DNA from: Aquabacterium sp.
GTDB taxonomy: Bacteria; Pseudomonadota; Gammaproteobacteria; Burkholderiales; Burkholderiaceae_C
DNA length: 64,000 nucleotides
Assembly: GCF_016195855.1 (NCBI RefSeq)
Contig: NZ_JACPYU010000003.1
Coordinates: 248,001 to 312,000 of the forward strand
Direction of reading: 5' to 3'
Made by a program: the position numbers and the translations under genes
Part shown: positions 16,819-26,817 of the stretch, piece after piece
How the letters are laid out: every line of letters begins with the position of its first letter
Numbering within the stretch: the stretch's first letter is position 1
Notes under the pieces: model-generated
The model's input: the letters and a program-made list of their open reading frames with translations, nothing else
The model's database searches: none
What the model was told of the DNA's origin: nothing

Positions 16819-17622
16819 ATGAAACTCAAACTGGTCAAAGCCTCCCGGGGGCTGGTCTGGGTGCGCCAGGGTTTGCTGGCCTGCCGTCAACAACCCCTGG
16901 GCTATATCAGCCTGTTGGGCCTGACGAGCATGGCCGCCATGCTGCTGATGCTGGTGCTGCAGGAGGTCGGGCTCGCGCTGGTCACCTGCCTGGCGCCCAG
17001 TGTCTGGATGGGCTTCATGCTGGCCACGCGTCGTGTGCTGACCGGCCAGTCCATCACCCCTGCCGTGATGATCGAGCCCTTCAAGAGCGATGCGGCCATC
17101 AGGCGGGACTTCGCCCTGCTGGGCCTGGTGTATGGCCTGTGCATGCTGGGTGCATTGCAGCTCTCGGGCTGGCTGGGACCCGATCCGCAGGCACTGGAAG
17201 ACATCAAGACCAAGGCACAGGACCTGACCGAGGTGATCACCAACCCGCTGGTCCAGCAGAGCATGCTGCTGGATCTGGCCCTGACCCTGCCGGTGACCTT
17301 GCTGTTTCTGCACGCACCGGCGCTGATCCTGTGGGCGCGCGTGCCTTTGGGCAAGGCCCTGTTCTTCAGTGCCGTGGCCAGCTGGCGCAACCTGGGCGCC
17401 TTCGTGCTGTTCGGCCTGGGCTGGTTTGGTGTGCTCAGCGCACTGGCCCTGGTGGCAGGCCTGATCGTGACCATCCTGCCCATACCGGCCCTGGTCAACG
17501 CCTTGACGATGGCGGCCAGCATGGGCCTGGCTGCGGCCTTCTACGGCTCCTTGTATTTCGCGGTGGTGGACTGCTTCGACCCACAGAAACCGGCAGAGCC
17601 CACCGAGCCAGCCAGCATCTGA
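16819..17622 (+). CDS. BPSS1780-type integral membrane protein
   Basis: Inner-membrane protein of 267 aa, resembling the BPSS1780/YPO family of uncharacterised Burkholderiales membrane proteins commonly found next to thrB. About six hydrophobic segments are visible: near residues 29-50, 52-68, 95-118, 152-175, 190-220 (GAFVLFGLGWFGVLSALALV) and 222-250. The ATG at 16819 is two bases after the thrB stop, with only the end of thrB upstream, so coupled translation is likely. A longer frame begins inside thrB but is not supported. The 3' end is three bases from the convergent oxyR. Function is unknown. Confidence 0.8.
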   Translation: MKLKLVKASRGLVWVRQGLLACRQQPLGYISLLGLTSMAAMLLMLVLQEVGLALVTCLAPSVWMGFMLATRRVLTGQSITPAVMIEPFKSDAAIRRDFALLGLVYGLCMLGALQLSGWLGPDPQALEDIKTKAQDLTEVITNPLVQQSMLLDLALTLPVTLLFLHAPALILWARVPLGKALFFSAVASWRNLGAFVLFGLGWFGVLSALALVAGLIVTILPIPALVNALTMAASMGLAAAFYGSLYFAVVDCFDPQKPAEPTEPASI

Positions 17623-17625
17623 CGT

Positions 17626-18549
17626 TCAGGACGTCAGGCGCTGGACGCCCTCCAGCGGGCAGGCATAGATGGCATTGCGCAAGGCCGCAATCGCCTCATA
17701 ACGCGTGAAGCTGCGCCGCCAGGCCAGCACCACACGGCGCGTGGGCACCGGGTCCTCAAAGGGCACGAACACCAGATGCGGATGCGGCTCGCGCGGCACC
17801 GACAGCATGGGCACCACGGTCACCCCCATGCCGGCCGCGACCATGTGCTTGATGGTCTCGAGCGAAGAGCCCTCGAAGCTCTTGCGTATGCCTTCGGCAT
17901 CACTGGAGAAGCGCGCGAACTCGGGGCAGACCTCCAGCACGTGATCCCGAAAGCAATGGCCCGCGCCCAGCAGCAACATGGTCTCGCGCTTGAGCTCTTG
18001 CGCACTGATGCGCTCGCGTTGCGCGAAGGGGTGAGCGCGCGGCACGGCGATCATGAAAGGCTCGTCGTAGAGCGGGGCCACGGCCAGGTTCGTGTCCATG
18101 AAGGGCTCGGCCAGGATGGCGCAGTCCAGTTCACCGGCACGCAGCATTTCCAGCAGCTTGACGGTGAAGTTCTCCTGCAGCATCAACGGCATCTGTGGCA
18201 CATGGGCAATCGCCGAGCGCACCAGATCGGGCAGCAGGTAAGGCCCGATCGTGTAGATCACGCCCAGGCGCAGCGCGCCGGCCAAGGGGTCCTTGCCGCG
18301 CTTGGCGATTTCCTTGATGGCCTGAGCCTGCTCCAGCACGGCCTGCGCCTGGCGCACGATTTCCTCGCCCAGCGGGGTGACGCTGATCTCGGCGCTGCCG
18401 CGCTCGAACAGGCGCACATCCAGCTCGTCTTCGAGCTTCTTGACGGCCACCGACAGCGTGGGCTGGGAAACGAAACAGGCCTCGGCGGCCCGCCCGAAGT
18501 GGCGTTCACGTGCAACGGCCACGATGTAGCGAAGTTCAGTCAGCGTCAT
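17626..18549 (-). CDS. oxyR: Hydrogen peroxide-sensing regulator OxyR
   Basis: LysR-type regulator (307 aa) with the N-terminal winged helix-turn-helix (1-60; RHFGRAAEACFVSQPTLSVA) and a periplasmic-binding-like sensor domain. The two redox cysteines fall exactly at Cys199 and Cys208 in GAGHCFRDHVLEVC, as in E. coli OxyR, so this is a true peroxide sensor rather than a generic LysR protein. It should control catalase, peroxiredoxin and iron-sequestration genes, none of which are in the window. recG follows 55 bases downstream on the same strand, the usual arrangement in Burkholderiales. Confidence 0.95.
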   Translation of the reverse strand: MTLTELRYIVAVARERHFGRAAEACFVSQPTLSVAVKKLEDELDVRLFERGSAEISVTPLGEEIVRQAQAVLEQAQAIKEIAKRGKDPLAGALRLGVIYTIGPYLLPDLVRSAIAHVPQMPLMLQENFTVKLLEMLRAGELDCAILAEPFMDTNLAVAPLYDEPFMIAVPRAHPFAQRERISAQELKRETMLLLGAGHCFRDHVLEVCPEFARFSSDAEGIRKSFEGSSLETIKHMVAAGMGVTVVPMLSVPREPHPHLVFVPFEDPVPTRRVVLAWRRSFTRYEAIAALRNAIYACPLEGVQRLTS

Positions 18550-18604
18550 GGATGTCGATTGTGCTGATTTTGTGCGGCCGGTGCCCGATCAACGAGATAC
18601 CCGG

Positions 18605-20797
18605 TCAAGCCTTGAGGAATTCCGACTTCTGCCCCAGCCAGCGCGCCACGTGGCGCTGCGCTGCATCGGGATGATCGCGCAACATGATCTCGGCCACCTG
18701 GCGTGCGCGCGCCACCAGGCCCTGGTCTTCGTTCAAATCTGCAAACCGCAAGAGCGCCGCACCGGATTGACGCGAGCCCATGAACTCACCGGGGCCACGG
18801 ATCTCCAGGTCGCGGCGGGCGATCTCGAAACCATCGGTGGTCTCGGCCATGGCCTTGAGGCGCTGCTTGCCGGAGTCGGACAAGGGCGAGGCATACAGCA
18901 GCACGCACACGCTGGCCACGGCACCGCGCCCCACCCGCCCGCGCAACTGATGCAGCTGGCTCAGGCCAAAGCGCTCGGCATGCTCGATCACCATGAGGCT
19001 GGCGTTGGGCACGTCCACCCCCACTTCAATGACGGTGGTGGCCACCAGCACCGACAACTCGCCCGATGAAAAGCGCGCCATGACATCGGCCTTCTCGGCG
19101 GCAGGCAAGCGCCCATGCAGCAGGCCCACACCAAAGCCCGCCAAAGCCTCGCTCAGCTCCTGGTGGGTCTGGGTGACGTTGCTCAGGTCCAGCGGCGGGC
19201 GGCGGTTGCTGGCGCGGCCCGCCAGTTCGTCGGCGGCCTGGTCGCTGTCTTCGGTTTCGTCGATCAAGGGGCAGACCCAGTAGACCTGGCTGCCCTTGGC
19301 CACCTCGTCGCGGATGCGCTCGACCACGTCGGGGCGGCGTGTGTCCGCGAACACCTTGGTGACGATGGGTGTGCGCCCGGGTGGCAGCTCGTCAATCGTG
19401 CTGACCTCCAGATCGGCCAGGTAGGTCATGGCCAGGGTGCGCGGGATGGGGGTGGCGCTCATCATCAGCAGGTGCGGCTCCAGCTCGCTGCTTTCCAGCT
19501 TGCGGCGCAACTGCAGGCGCTGGGCCACACCAAAGCGGTGTTGCTCGTCGATCAGGGCCAGGCCCAGTCTGGCGAACTCGACCTGGTCCTGGATGACGGC
19601 ATGCGTGCCCACCACCAGTTGGGCCTCGCCAGATGCCACGGCTTCAAGCTGCGCACGTTTGGCCTTGGCCTTGAGGCTGCCTGTCAACCAGGCCACCTTG
19701 ATGCCCAGCGGCTCCAGCCAGCCCACCAGCTTGCGGAAATGCTGCTCGGCCAGGATCTCGGTGGGCGCCATCAGGGCGCACTGCCAGCCGGCGTCCATGG
19801 CCACGGCCGCAGCCAACGCGGCCACCACGGTCTTGCCCGAGCCCACATCGCCTTGCAACAAGCGGTGCATGGGCTGGGGCCGCTGCAGGTCCAGGGCGAT
19901 TTCTTCACAGACCTTTTGCTGCGCGGAGGTCAACTGAAAAGGCAGCACGGCCAGCAGGCGCTCCTGCAGGCCTTGGGGCACGGCCTGGAGCACCGGCGCC
20001 TTGAGGTGAGCGCGCTCGGCGCGGGCTTGCATCTGCGAGACCTGCTGTGCAAGCAACTCTTCGAATTTCAGACGCTGCCAGGCGGGGTGGCTGTGGTCCT
20101 CCAGAGCCTCTACGGCCACCTCGGGCGAGGGATGATGCAGGAAGTGCAAGGCATCGCGCAATCTGGGCCAGCGGCCGGGCAGCAACTCGGGCGGAATCAG
20201 CTCCTCCAGCGGGGCACGTGACAGGCCCGAGGCCACGGCCTTGCGCAGGTAGGCTTGTGGCAGGCCGGCACTGGTCGGGTAGACCGGTGTGAGCGAAGCC
20301 GCCAGGGGCGTGTTGTCACCCACGATGCGCACCGTGGGGTGCACCATCTCGCGCCCCCAGAAGCCATGGCGCAACTCGCCGCGCACGCGCAGCCGCACAC
20401 CAGCCGCCCAGCTCTTTTGCTGGGAGCCATAGAAGTTCAGAAAGCGCAGCAGGACCTCGCCCGTGCCATCGTCCAGGCGCACGATCAGTTGGCGCCGGCC
20501 ACGCGCTTCGATGCGGTTGTCGCTGACAAGGCCCTCCAGCTGCACGGTCTGGCCATCGCGGGCATCGCGCAGCAGGGTCAGGCGGGTCTCGTCCTCATAG
20601 CGCAAGGGCAGGTGCAAGGCCAGGTCGATGTCGCGCACCAGGCCAAGCTTGTCCATGGCCTTTTGCGGGGCCGAACGCGCAGGCGCTGCGCCGGTTTCGG
20701 CCTTGGCCGACCCCGCAGACTTGCTGGAAGCGTGATTGGCCGAAGCCCCGCTTTGCGCCACCTGATCCCATCCCCTGGCTTGTTGACAGCATGTCAT
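18605..20797 (-). CDS. recG: ATP-dependent DNA helicase RecG
   Basis: RecG (730 aa) remodels stalled replication forks and Holliday junctions. Segments: a poorly conserved Ala/Ser-rich N-terminus (1-45), the wedge/OB domain (about 60-210), then two helicase domains with Walker [24 protein letters not shown] as the DEAD-like box, SATPIPRTL (motif III), and [13 protein letters not shown] with QLRGRVGRG (motifs V and VI). The ATG at 20797 is chosen because the frame upstream of it only overlaps the divergent queA gene. The gene is about 35 residues longer than E. coli RecG, all at the N-terminus. It is divergent from queA across 75 bases. Confidence 0.96.
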   Translation of the reverse strand: MTCCQQARGWDQVAQSGASANHASSKSAGSAKAETGAAPARSAPQKAMDKLGLVRDIDLALHLPLRYEDETRLTLLRDARDGQTVQLEGLVSDNRIEARGRRQLIVRLDDGTGEVLLRFLNFYGSQQKSWAAGVRLRVRGELRHGFWGREMVHPTVRIVGDNTPLAASLTPVYPTSAGLPQAYLRKAVASGLSRAPLEELIPPELLPGRWPRLRDALHFLHHPSPEVAVEALEDHSHPAWQRLKFEELLAQQVSQMQARAERAHLKAPVLQAVPQGLQERLLAVLPFQLTSAQQKVCEEIALDLQRPQPMHRLLQGDVGSGKTVVAALAAAVAMDAGWQCALMAPTEILAEQHFRKLVGWLEPLGIKVAWLTGSLKAKAKRAQLEAVASGEAQLVVGTHAVIQDQVEFARLGLALIDEQHRFGVAQRLQLRRKLESSELEPHLLMMSATPIPRTLAMTYLADLEVSTIDELPPGRTPIVTKVFADTRRPDVVERIRDEVAKGSQVYWVCPLIDETEDSDQAADELAGRASNRRPPLDLSNVTQTHQELSEALAGFGVGLLHGRLPAAEKADVMARFSSGELSVLVATTVIEVGVDVPNASLMVIEHAERFGLSQLHQLRGRVGRGAVASVCVLLYASPLSDSGKQRLKAMAETTDGFEIARRDLEIRGPGEFMGSRQSGAALLRFADLNEDQGLVARARQVAEIMLRDHPDAAQRHVARWLGQKSEFLKA

Positions 20798-20872
20798 TGT
20801 GCCCGCGCACTGGCGCACTTCGGCGACAATACCGGGTTTCCTTGGCACGGGACCCGTCCGTCCCTCAATGGC

Positions 20873-21922
20873 ATGACCACCTCCTCTCACTACACCCTGA
20901 GCGACTTCGATTTCGAGCTGCCGCCCGAACTGATCGCCCAGCACCCCGCCGCCGAACGCAGCGCCTCCCGTTTGCTTGATGGCCGGGGTCCCCAGCCCGT
21001 TGACCGCGTCTTCCGAGATCTGCCCGACCTGCTGCAGCCCGGTGACCTGCTGGTGTTCAACAACACCCGCGTGATCAAGGCCCGGCTGTATGGCCACAAG
21101 GCCTCGGGGGGCGCGGTGGAGGCGCTGGTCGAGCGCGTGCTGCCCGGCAACGAGGTCTGGGCCCACCTGCGCGCCAGCAAGTCCCCCAAGCCCGGCAGCG
21201 TCGTGCGTTTTGCCGATGCCTTTGATGCCGAAGTGCTAGGGCGTGGTGGCCCGGATGGCGGTTTGTTCCACCTGCGCTTTGACGGCGAACCGTTGACGCT
21301 GTTGGAGCAGCATGGCCACGTGCCGCTGCCGCCCTACATCACCCACGCCGACGAAGAAGACGACGTGCGCCGCTACCAGACGGTGTTCGCCTCGGCCCCC
21401 GGCGCCGTGGCCGCACCCACCGCTGCCCTGCACTTTGACGAAGCCTTGCTGGATCGCCTCAAGATCAAGGGCCTCCAGACCGCCGAGGTGACCCTGCACG
21501 TGGGCGCCGGCACCTTCCAGCCCGTGCGCACGGATAACCTGGCCGAGCACAAAATGCACAGTGAGTGGTTCGAGGTACCGGCCTCAACCGTGGCGGCCAT
21601 CGAAGCCACCAAGGCAGCGGGTGGCCGTGTGGTGTCTGTGGGCACCACCACCTTGCGTGCGCTGGAGTCCGCCGCCTTGCACGCACCGGCGGGCCAGATC
21701 CTGCAAGCGGGTAGCCGCGACACGGACATCTTCATCACCCCGGGCTTCCAGTTCAAGGTGGTGGACGTGCTGGTCACGAACTTCCACCTGCCCAAGAGCA
21801 CCTTGATGATGCTGGTCAGCGCCCTGGCAGGCTATGACCATGTCAGACAGCTTTATCAGCACGCGATCGCCCATGGCTACCGCTTCTTCAGTTATGGCGA
21901 TGCGATGCTGATCCAACGATGA
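20873..21922 (+). CDS. queA: S-adenosylmethionine:tRNA ribosyltransferase-isomerase
   Basis: QueA (349 aa) transfers and rearranges the ribosyl part of S-adenosylmethionine onto preQ1 in tRNA to give epoxyqueuosine. Conserved blocks include [73 protein letters not shown], and [23 protein letters not shown] (seen as [12 protein letters not shown] then [11 protein letters not shown]). The ATG at 20873 matches the family N-terminus; the much longer upstream frame lies in recG antisense. It starts the unit queA - sensor kinase - tgt. The stop TGA overlaps an ATG (21919) that opens an 18-codon frame before the kinase start. Confidence 0.96.
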   Translation: MTTSSHYTLSDFDFELPPELIAQHPAAERSASRLLDGRGPQPVDRVFRDLPDLLQPGDLLVFNNTRVIKARLYGHKASGGAVEALVERVLPGNEVWAHLRASKSPKPGSVVRFADAFDAEVLGRGGPDGGLFHLRFDGEPLTLLEQHGHVPLPPYITHADEEDDVRRYQTVFASAPGAVAAPTAALHFDEALLDRLKIKGLQTAEVTLHVGAGTFQPVRTDNLAEHKMHSEWFEVPASTVAAIEATKAAGGRVVSVGTTTLRALESAALHAPAGQILQAGSRDTDIFITPGFQFKVVDVLVTNFHLPKSTLMMLVSALAGYDHVRQLYQHAIAHGYRFFSYGDAMLIQR

Positions 21923-21935
21923 ACCAAAAAACACC

Positions 21936-24305
21936 ATGGGATACCACCTCGAACGCGCTGCAAGGCCCTGGTTGAGGCCACTGCTGACCTGGCTGCTCTG
22001 CCTGACGCTGTGCATGGCCGGCGCGGTTCAGGCCGCCCCCACCTTCATCGTGGACCAGGCCAGCCTGTCTTCAGGCAGTTGTGCAGAGCAGCAAGAAGGC
22101 CGCACCATCAAGCTGCCCGATGACTGGCGCACACTGGGTATCAAGCCGCCTGCGGTGGGTTGCTACCGTGCTCGCCTTTACATGCCGCGCTCCCCCGTGG
22201 TGCCCTGGGCCTTGCGCATAGACAGGCTGCCTGGCAACCACCGCGTCACGGTCAACGGCATCCAGCTCAGCACACGGCACATGGAGGGCACGACCATCAC
22301 CAGCATGGCCACCCTGCCCTACCTGATCGAGCTGCCCGTCAACGTGCTGCTGGCCGGCGACAACGACATCGAGATCGATGTGCGCATGAACCCGTTCCGC
22401 AAACCGGGCATCGCCCCCCTGCAGGCCGGGCCACTGACAGACATGCGCGATGACTTCGACCGATGGGCGGGCCTGACGGTGGACTTGCCGCAGACACTGA
22501 ACATGAGCGTGGCCGGCATGGCCTTGTTCCTGCTGCTGGCCTGGCGCGCACGCCCGCGCGATGTGATCTTTGGCTACTTCGGCTGCCTGATGCTGGTCAT
22601 GTGCGGCCGCAATGCGCTGTACTTCGTCGAGACCATCGGCTGGCCCGCCCCCATGGTGGACTGGTTCTTCTTTGCGGCACAAGCGGTCAGCACCTATTAC
22701 GTGGCGCTGTTCGGCCTGAGCTACGCCAACATCTCGCTGAACAAGCTCTTGTGGCCGCTGCGCTTCATGGGCTTTGGCTTCCCGATGATCGGACTGGTGG
22801 CCATGGGCACGCCCTATCTGGACACGCTGCGCCTGATCGCCTACCCGATCCTGATGGTCTGCGGCATCTGGGTGGTGTCGCGCGTGGTGCAGACCGCCTG
22901 GACGCGCCATTGGCTGGAAGCCATCGCCATGACGCTGGGGCCAGTGGGCACCTTCATCAGCGTGGCGCACGACTACCTGTTCCTCACGCCCTATCTGGAT
23001 GTCACCGCGCTGTACTGGACACCGTATTGCGTGCCCATCATCTTCCTGGGCTTTGCACTCACGCTGATGCGCAAGTTCATCGACGCGATGAACCTGTCGG
23101 AGCGCATGAACATCACGCTGGAAGAACGTGTGGCCGAACGCACCCGTGCACTGGAAGCGGCCAACCAGTCCAAGACCCGTTTCCTCGCCTCGGCCAGCCA
23201 TGACCTGCGCCAGCCCACGGCGGCCATCGGCCTGCTCGTGAGCCTGCTGCGTCAACAGACCAAGGACCCGGAGATCAAAGACCTGACCAATATGCTGGAC
23301 GAGGCGGTCTCCTCGATGGAGTCGCTGCTGGTGGGCCTGCTGGACATCTCGCGCCTGGATGCGGGCGCCGTCAAGCCCGAGTTCCAGTCCGTGGGGCTGC
23401 ATGATGTCTTCCAGGCCGTGCGCATCCATGAGAAGAGCGCCGCCGACGGCAAGGGCCTGCGCCTGCGCTTTCGCTTGCCGCGCGGCTTGCCCGGCTCCCA
23501 GTTGATGGTGTTGACCGACCCCATGCTGCTGCACAGCGTGTTGCGCAATCTGGTGGCCAATGCCATTCGCTACACGCACAGCGGTGGCGTGCTGGTGGCG
23601 GCCCGCCGTCGCGGCAAGCACCGCCTGCGCATCGAGGTCTGGGACACCGGCATCGGCATTGCGCCGGATCAGATCGAGCGCATCTTCGAAGAGTTCTACC
23701 AGGTGGGCAACTCGGCGCGTGACCGCAACCGCGGCATTGGCCTGGGCCTGGCCATCGTGCGCCGCACGGCCTCGATCCTGGGCGAGCAGGTCACCGTCAA
23801 GTCGCGACTGGGCCGCGGCTCGTGTTTTGCGATCGAGCTGCCACTCAACCTCGTGGCCAGCAAACGCACCGAAGCCCCCGCTGCGCCCACGCAGCCCTTG
23901 ACCGGCCGTGTGATCTGGCTGGTGGAAGACGACATCCTGCTGCGCCGCGCCATTGGCGAGATGCTGCACAGCTGGGGCGCCCGCACCCGCACCTGGCCAG
24001 ACGGCGAGTCCCTGCTGGATGAACTGCCCGCGCTCATCAACGATGGCGACGAAGAGAGCCTGCCCGACACCCTGATCACCGACTACCGCCTGCCCGGCAT
24101 CAACGGCCTGCACCTGGTCCAGACCCTGGGGGTGCACCTGCGCTCGCAGGGCCACCAGTTGCACAGCATCATCATCTCGGGCGACACCGACCCTGCCGAA
24201 ATCGCCCGTTTGAGCGCCTCCGGCCAGGAAGTCCTGTCCAAGCCCTTCCGCAGCGAGCGCCTGCTGGAGCGGCTCAACGCCCGACGCCCGGCCACCATGG
24301 CCTGA
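21936..24305 (+). CDS. Membrane hybrid sensor histidine kinase with receiver domain
   Basis: Hybrid two-component kinase (789 aa). Order: signal-like N-terminal helix (about 12-33), an extracytoplasmic beta-rich domain (34-185) with two cysteines (C49, C76), several transmembrane helices (about 188-375, 7TM-like), a short coiled coil (388-412, ERMNITLEERVAERTRALEA), the phosphoacceptor His422 in SHDLRQPTAA, an ATPase domain with LVANAIRY, WDTGIGI and GIGLGLAIV, and a C-terminal receiver with Asp716 in LITDYRLPG. There is no output domain, so it probably passes phosphate onward. It lies between queA and tgt on the same strand. No good ribosome site precedes the ATG; it may depend on coupling. 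Ligand unknown. Confidence 0.88.
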   Translation: MGYHLERAARPWLRPLLTWLLCLTLCMAGAVQAAPTFIVDQASLSSGSCAEQQEGRTIKLPDDWRTLGIKPPAVGCYRARLYMPRSPVVPWALRIDRLPGNHRVTVNGIQLSTRHMEGTTITSMATLPYLIELPVNVLLAGDNDIEIDVRMNPFRKPGIAPLQAGPLTDMRDDFDRWAGLTVDLPQTLNMSVAGMALFLLLAWRARPRDVIFGYFGCLMLVMCGRNALYFVETIGWPAPMVDWFFFAAQAVSTYYVALFGLSYANISLNKLLWPLRFMGFGFPMIGLVAMGTPYLDTLRLIAYPILMVCGIWVVSRVVQTAWTRHWLEAIAMTLGPVGTFISVAHDYLFLTPYLDVTALYWTPYCVPIIFLGFALTLMRKFIDAMNLSERMNITLEERVAERTRALEAANQSKTRFLASASHDLRQPTAAIGLLVSLLRQQTKDPEIKDLTNMLDEAVSSMESLLVGLLDISRLDAGAVKPEFQSVGLHDVFQAVRIHEKSAADGKGLRLRFRLPRGLPGSQLMVLTDPMLLHSVLRNLVANAIRYTHSGGVLVAARRRGKHRLRIEVWDTGIGIAPDQIERIFEEFYQVGNSARDRNRGIGLGLAIVRRTASILGEQVTVKSRLGRGSCFAIELPLNLVASKRTEAPAAPTQPLTGRVIWLVEDDILLRRAIGEMLHSWGARTRTWPDGESLLDELPALINDGDEESLPDTLITDYRLPGINGLHLVQTLGVHLRSQGHQLHSIIISGDTDPAEIARLSASGQEVLSKPFRSERLLERLNARRPATMA

Positions 24306-24317
24306 GCCCTTGCCTAG

Positions 24318-25466
<1,149 letters not shown>

Positions 25467-25480
25467 GCGTTCCTCGGTAG

Positions 25481-25757
25481 CGCGCTTTTTCGGTAGAGCG
25501 CGAGGCGGGGGCTGAGCCGGCATCCGGCCAGGCTTCATGTTGGTGACCCCGCACAGCGGGGCTGCCTTGCGATGCTCGCGCCAAGGTGGCGCCGGGGAAC
25601 TCGCTGCGCAGACGCTGTCTGCTTCGCTCGAACAACCCCGGCGAGTCAGTTCACGAAGCGCGCTGCGCGCGCCCACCTCGCCACTGTGCTTCTCAGCACC
25701 ACCAAGGCGCCCGGCCAGATGCCGGCTCAACCCTTTTCCGCCTCGCTCGTGGCACGC
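25481..25757 (-). repeat. Structured repeat A (candidate RNA or hairpin-ended mobile element)
   Basis: About 277-bp element read on the minus strand, homologous to repeat B. Visible stems (plus coordinates): outer stem 25496-25508 with 25738-25748 (11 pairs, 2-base bulge); inner terminal repeat 25513-25529 with 25713-25729 (16 of 17); hairpin 25686-25690/25695-25699; stem 25584-25589/25673-25678; GCGCGC hairpin 25658-25663/25667-25672; stem 25590-25597/25636-25643 (8 perfect) enclosing hairpin 25608-25613/25617-25622; hairpin 25547-25552/25556-25561. Conserved unpaired strings shared with B include CGAGCA and CAACATGAAGCC. The 3' edge lies 15 bases from the tgt stop. The reading frames across it are not conserved with B, so it is unlikely to code for protein. 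Confidence 0.85.
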
Positions 25758-25912
25758 AAAGGCCCATGTCCTGGCGAAGGAATTGATTCAGGCTTCGATA
25801 CGACAAGGCTGTTGCAGTTGTCGTGACCATGGTCATTGGCGTCGGCATTGCCTTTACCGCGCGACCTCTTTGCTGTTAGATCACCCGTCACGGCGCCGCC
25901 CCAGCACCCGTG
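25758..25912. other. Spacer between divergent structured repeats
   Basis: About 155 bases separate the 5' ends of repeats A and B. No gene is recognised. A short frame reads VAVVVTMVIGVGIAFTARP and stops at a TAG (about 25879), but has no start signal. A weak promoter-like pair TTTACC - 17 bases - TTAGAT reads toward repeat B. Together with both repeats this accounts for the whole 778-base gap between tgt and the next gene. Confidence 0.4.
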
Positions 25913-26190
25913 GCGTCACACAAGCGGGGCGATCAAAGGCTGAGGTGGCGTGTGGCGGGGCGCCTTGGTGACGCCGCGCAGCGCAGTGGCGAGGTGGGCA
26001 CGCGCAGCGTGCATCGTCCATCTGACTGGCCCGACTTGTTTGAGTGCAGCGGCGCAGCCGCGAAACGAGTTAGAGGGCCCCACCTTGTCACGAGCAGCAC
26101 AGGGCAGTCCTGCCGCCGGCAGGACCGTCAACATGAAGCCCAGCCGCAGGCCACCTCAGCCGCGCCCCGCGCTCCACCGACAAAGCGCCC
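25913..26190 (+). repeat. Structured repeat B (candidate RNA or hairpin-ended mobile element)
   Basis: About 278-bp element on the plus strand, homologous to A but diverged. Stems matching those of A: outer AGCGGGGCG 25923-25931 with 26163-26171 (9 perfect); inner terminal repeat 25941-25956 with 26143-26158 (14 of 16); AGGTGG 25992-25997 with 26080-26085; GCACGC hairpin 25998-26003/26007-26012; stem 26028-26032/26075-26079; GCGGC hairpin 26049-26053/26057-26061; an 8-bp hairpin 26107-26114/26118-26125. In most stems the bases differ from A but pairing is kept. The end continues with ACCGACAAAGCGC, also shared with A (ACCGAAAAAGCGC). The next gene starts 54 bases later. Confidence 0.85.
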
Positions 26191-26244
26191 AAATAACCGA
26201 CCAGCAACAAAACTACACACCCAAGCCCCATACTTGCCGCCCAA

Positions 26245-26799
26245 ATGCTCACCACCACACTGGCAGCAATCAAACGCAGCCTGAACAAGCTGATCACCGC
26301 CATCGGCCGCCTGCTCACCACCGCGGGCATCTGGCTGATCGCCATCGTCCTGCTCTTCGAAGAATGGGGCTGGGAATACCTTGCCGCCATCCTCGCCTGG
26401 TTCGGCCGCCTGCCCGGCCTGCGCTGGGTCGAAGGCCGCATCCGCGCGCTGCCACCCTACGCATCCCTGGCCCTGTTCGCCGTCCCCCTGCTCACCCTGC
26501 TGCCCGTCAAACTCCTGGCCCTTTACTGGCTGGGCCACGGCCACACCGTGCTGGGCATCAGCGTCATCATCGCGGCCAAGCTGGGTGGCACCGCCATCAC
26601 GGCGCGCCTGTTCATGCTCACCCGCCCCACCCTCATGAAACTGGCCTGGTTCGCCCGCGGGTTCAACCGGTGGATGGCCTTCAAGGACCGCGTCCTCACG
26701 CGCGTCAAGGCCAGCGCAGCCTGGCAGCAATGGACGCGCTTCAAGGCCACGGCGCGCAGCCTGTTTCAGCGCATCCGCCAACTGTTCAAGCGCGGCTGA
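26245..26799 (+). CDS. Small inner-membrane protein of unknown function
   Basis: Unrecognised 184-aa protein. It has two or three hydrophobic helices (about 17-40 ITAIGRLLTTAGIWLIAIVL, 74-92 and 93-118) and a very basic C-terminal tail (about 130-184, rich in Arg and Lys, ending RQLFKRG) that should lie in the cytoplasm. A WGWEYLAAILAWFGRLPGL stretch lies between the first helices. No ribosome site is evident before the ATG at 26245. Codon use is typical of the neighbourhood, unlike the repeat region before it. The 3' end faces the nuclease-family gene across 18 bases. Function cannot be inferred. Confidence 0.7.
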   Translation: MLTTTLAAIKRSLNKLITAIGRLLTTAGIWLIAIVLLFEEWGWEYLAAILAWFGRLPGLRWVEGRIRALPPYASLALFAVPLLTLLPVKLLALYWLGHGHTVLGISVIIAAKLGGTAITARLFMLTRPTLMKLAWFARGFNRWMAFKDRVLTRVKASAAWQQWTRFKATARSLFQRIRQLFKRG

Positions 26800-26817
26800 C
26801 AGCCCTCCCGGCCACCC

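Noticed and set aside
18605..21166. Long form of recG starting at 21166
   Set aside because: The extra 123 codons are antisense to queA and share nothing with RecG; the ATG at 20797 is used.
25910..26284. Possible small proteins reading through repeat B, and similar frames in repeat A (both contain GRLGxA-like and SGEVG strings)
   Set aside because: Similarity lasts only for one short segment, then the frame is lost between copies, while stems are conserved. This fits structured non-coding DNA, not a coding gene.
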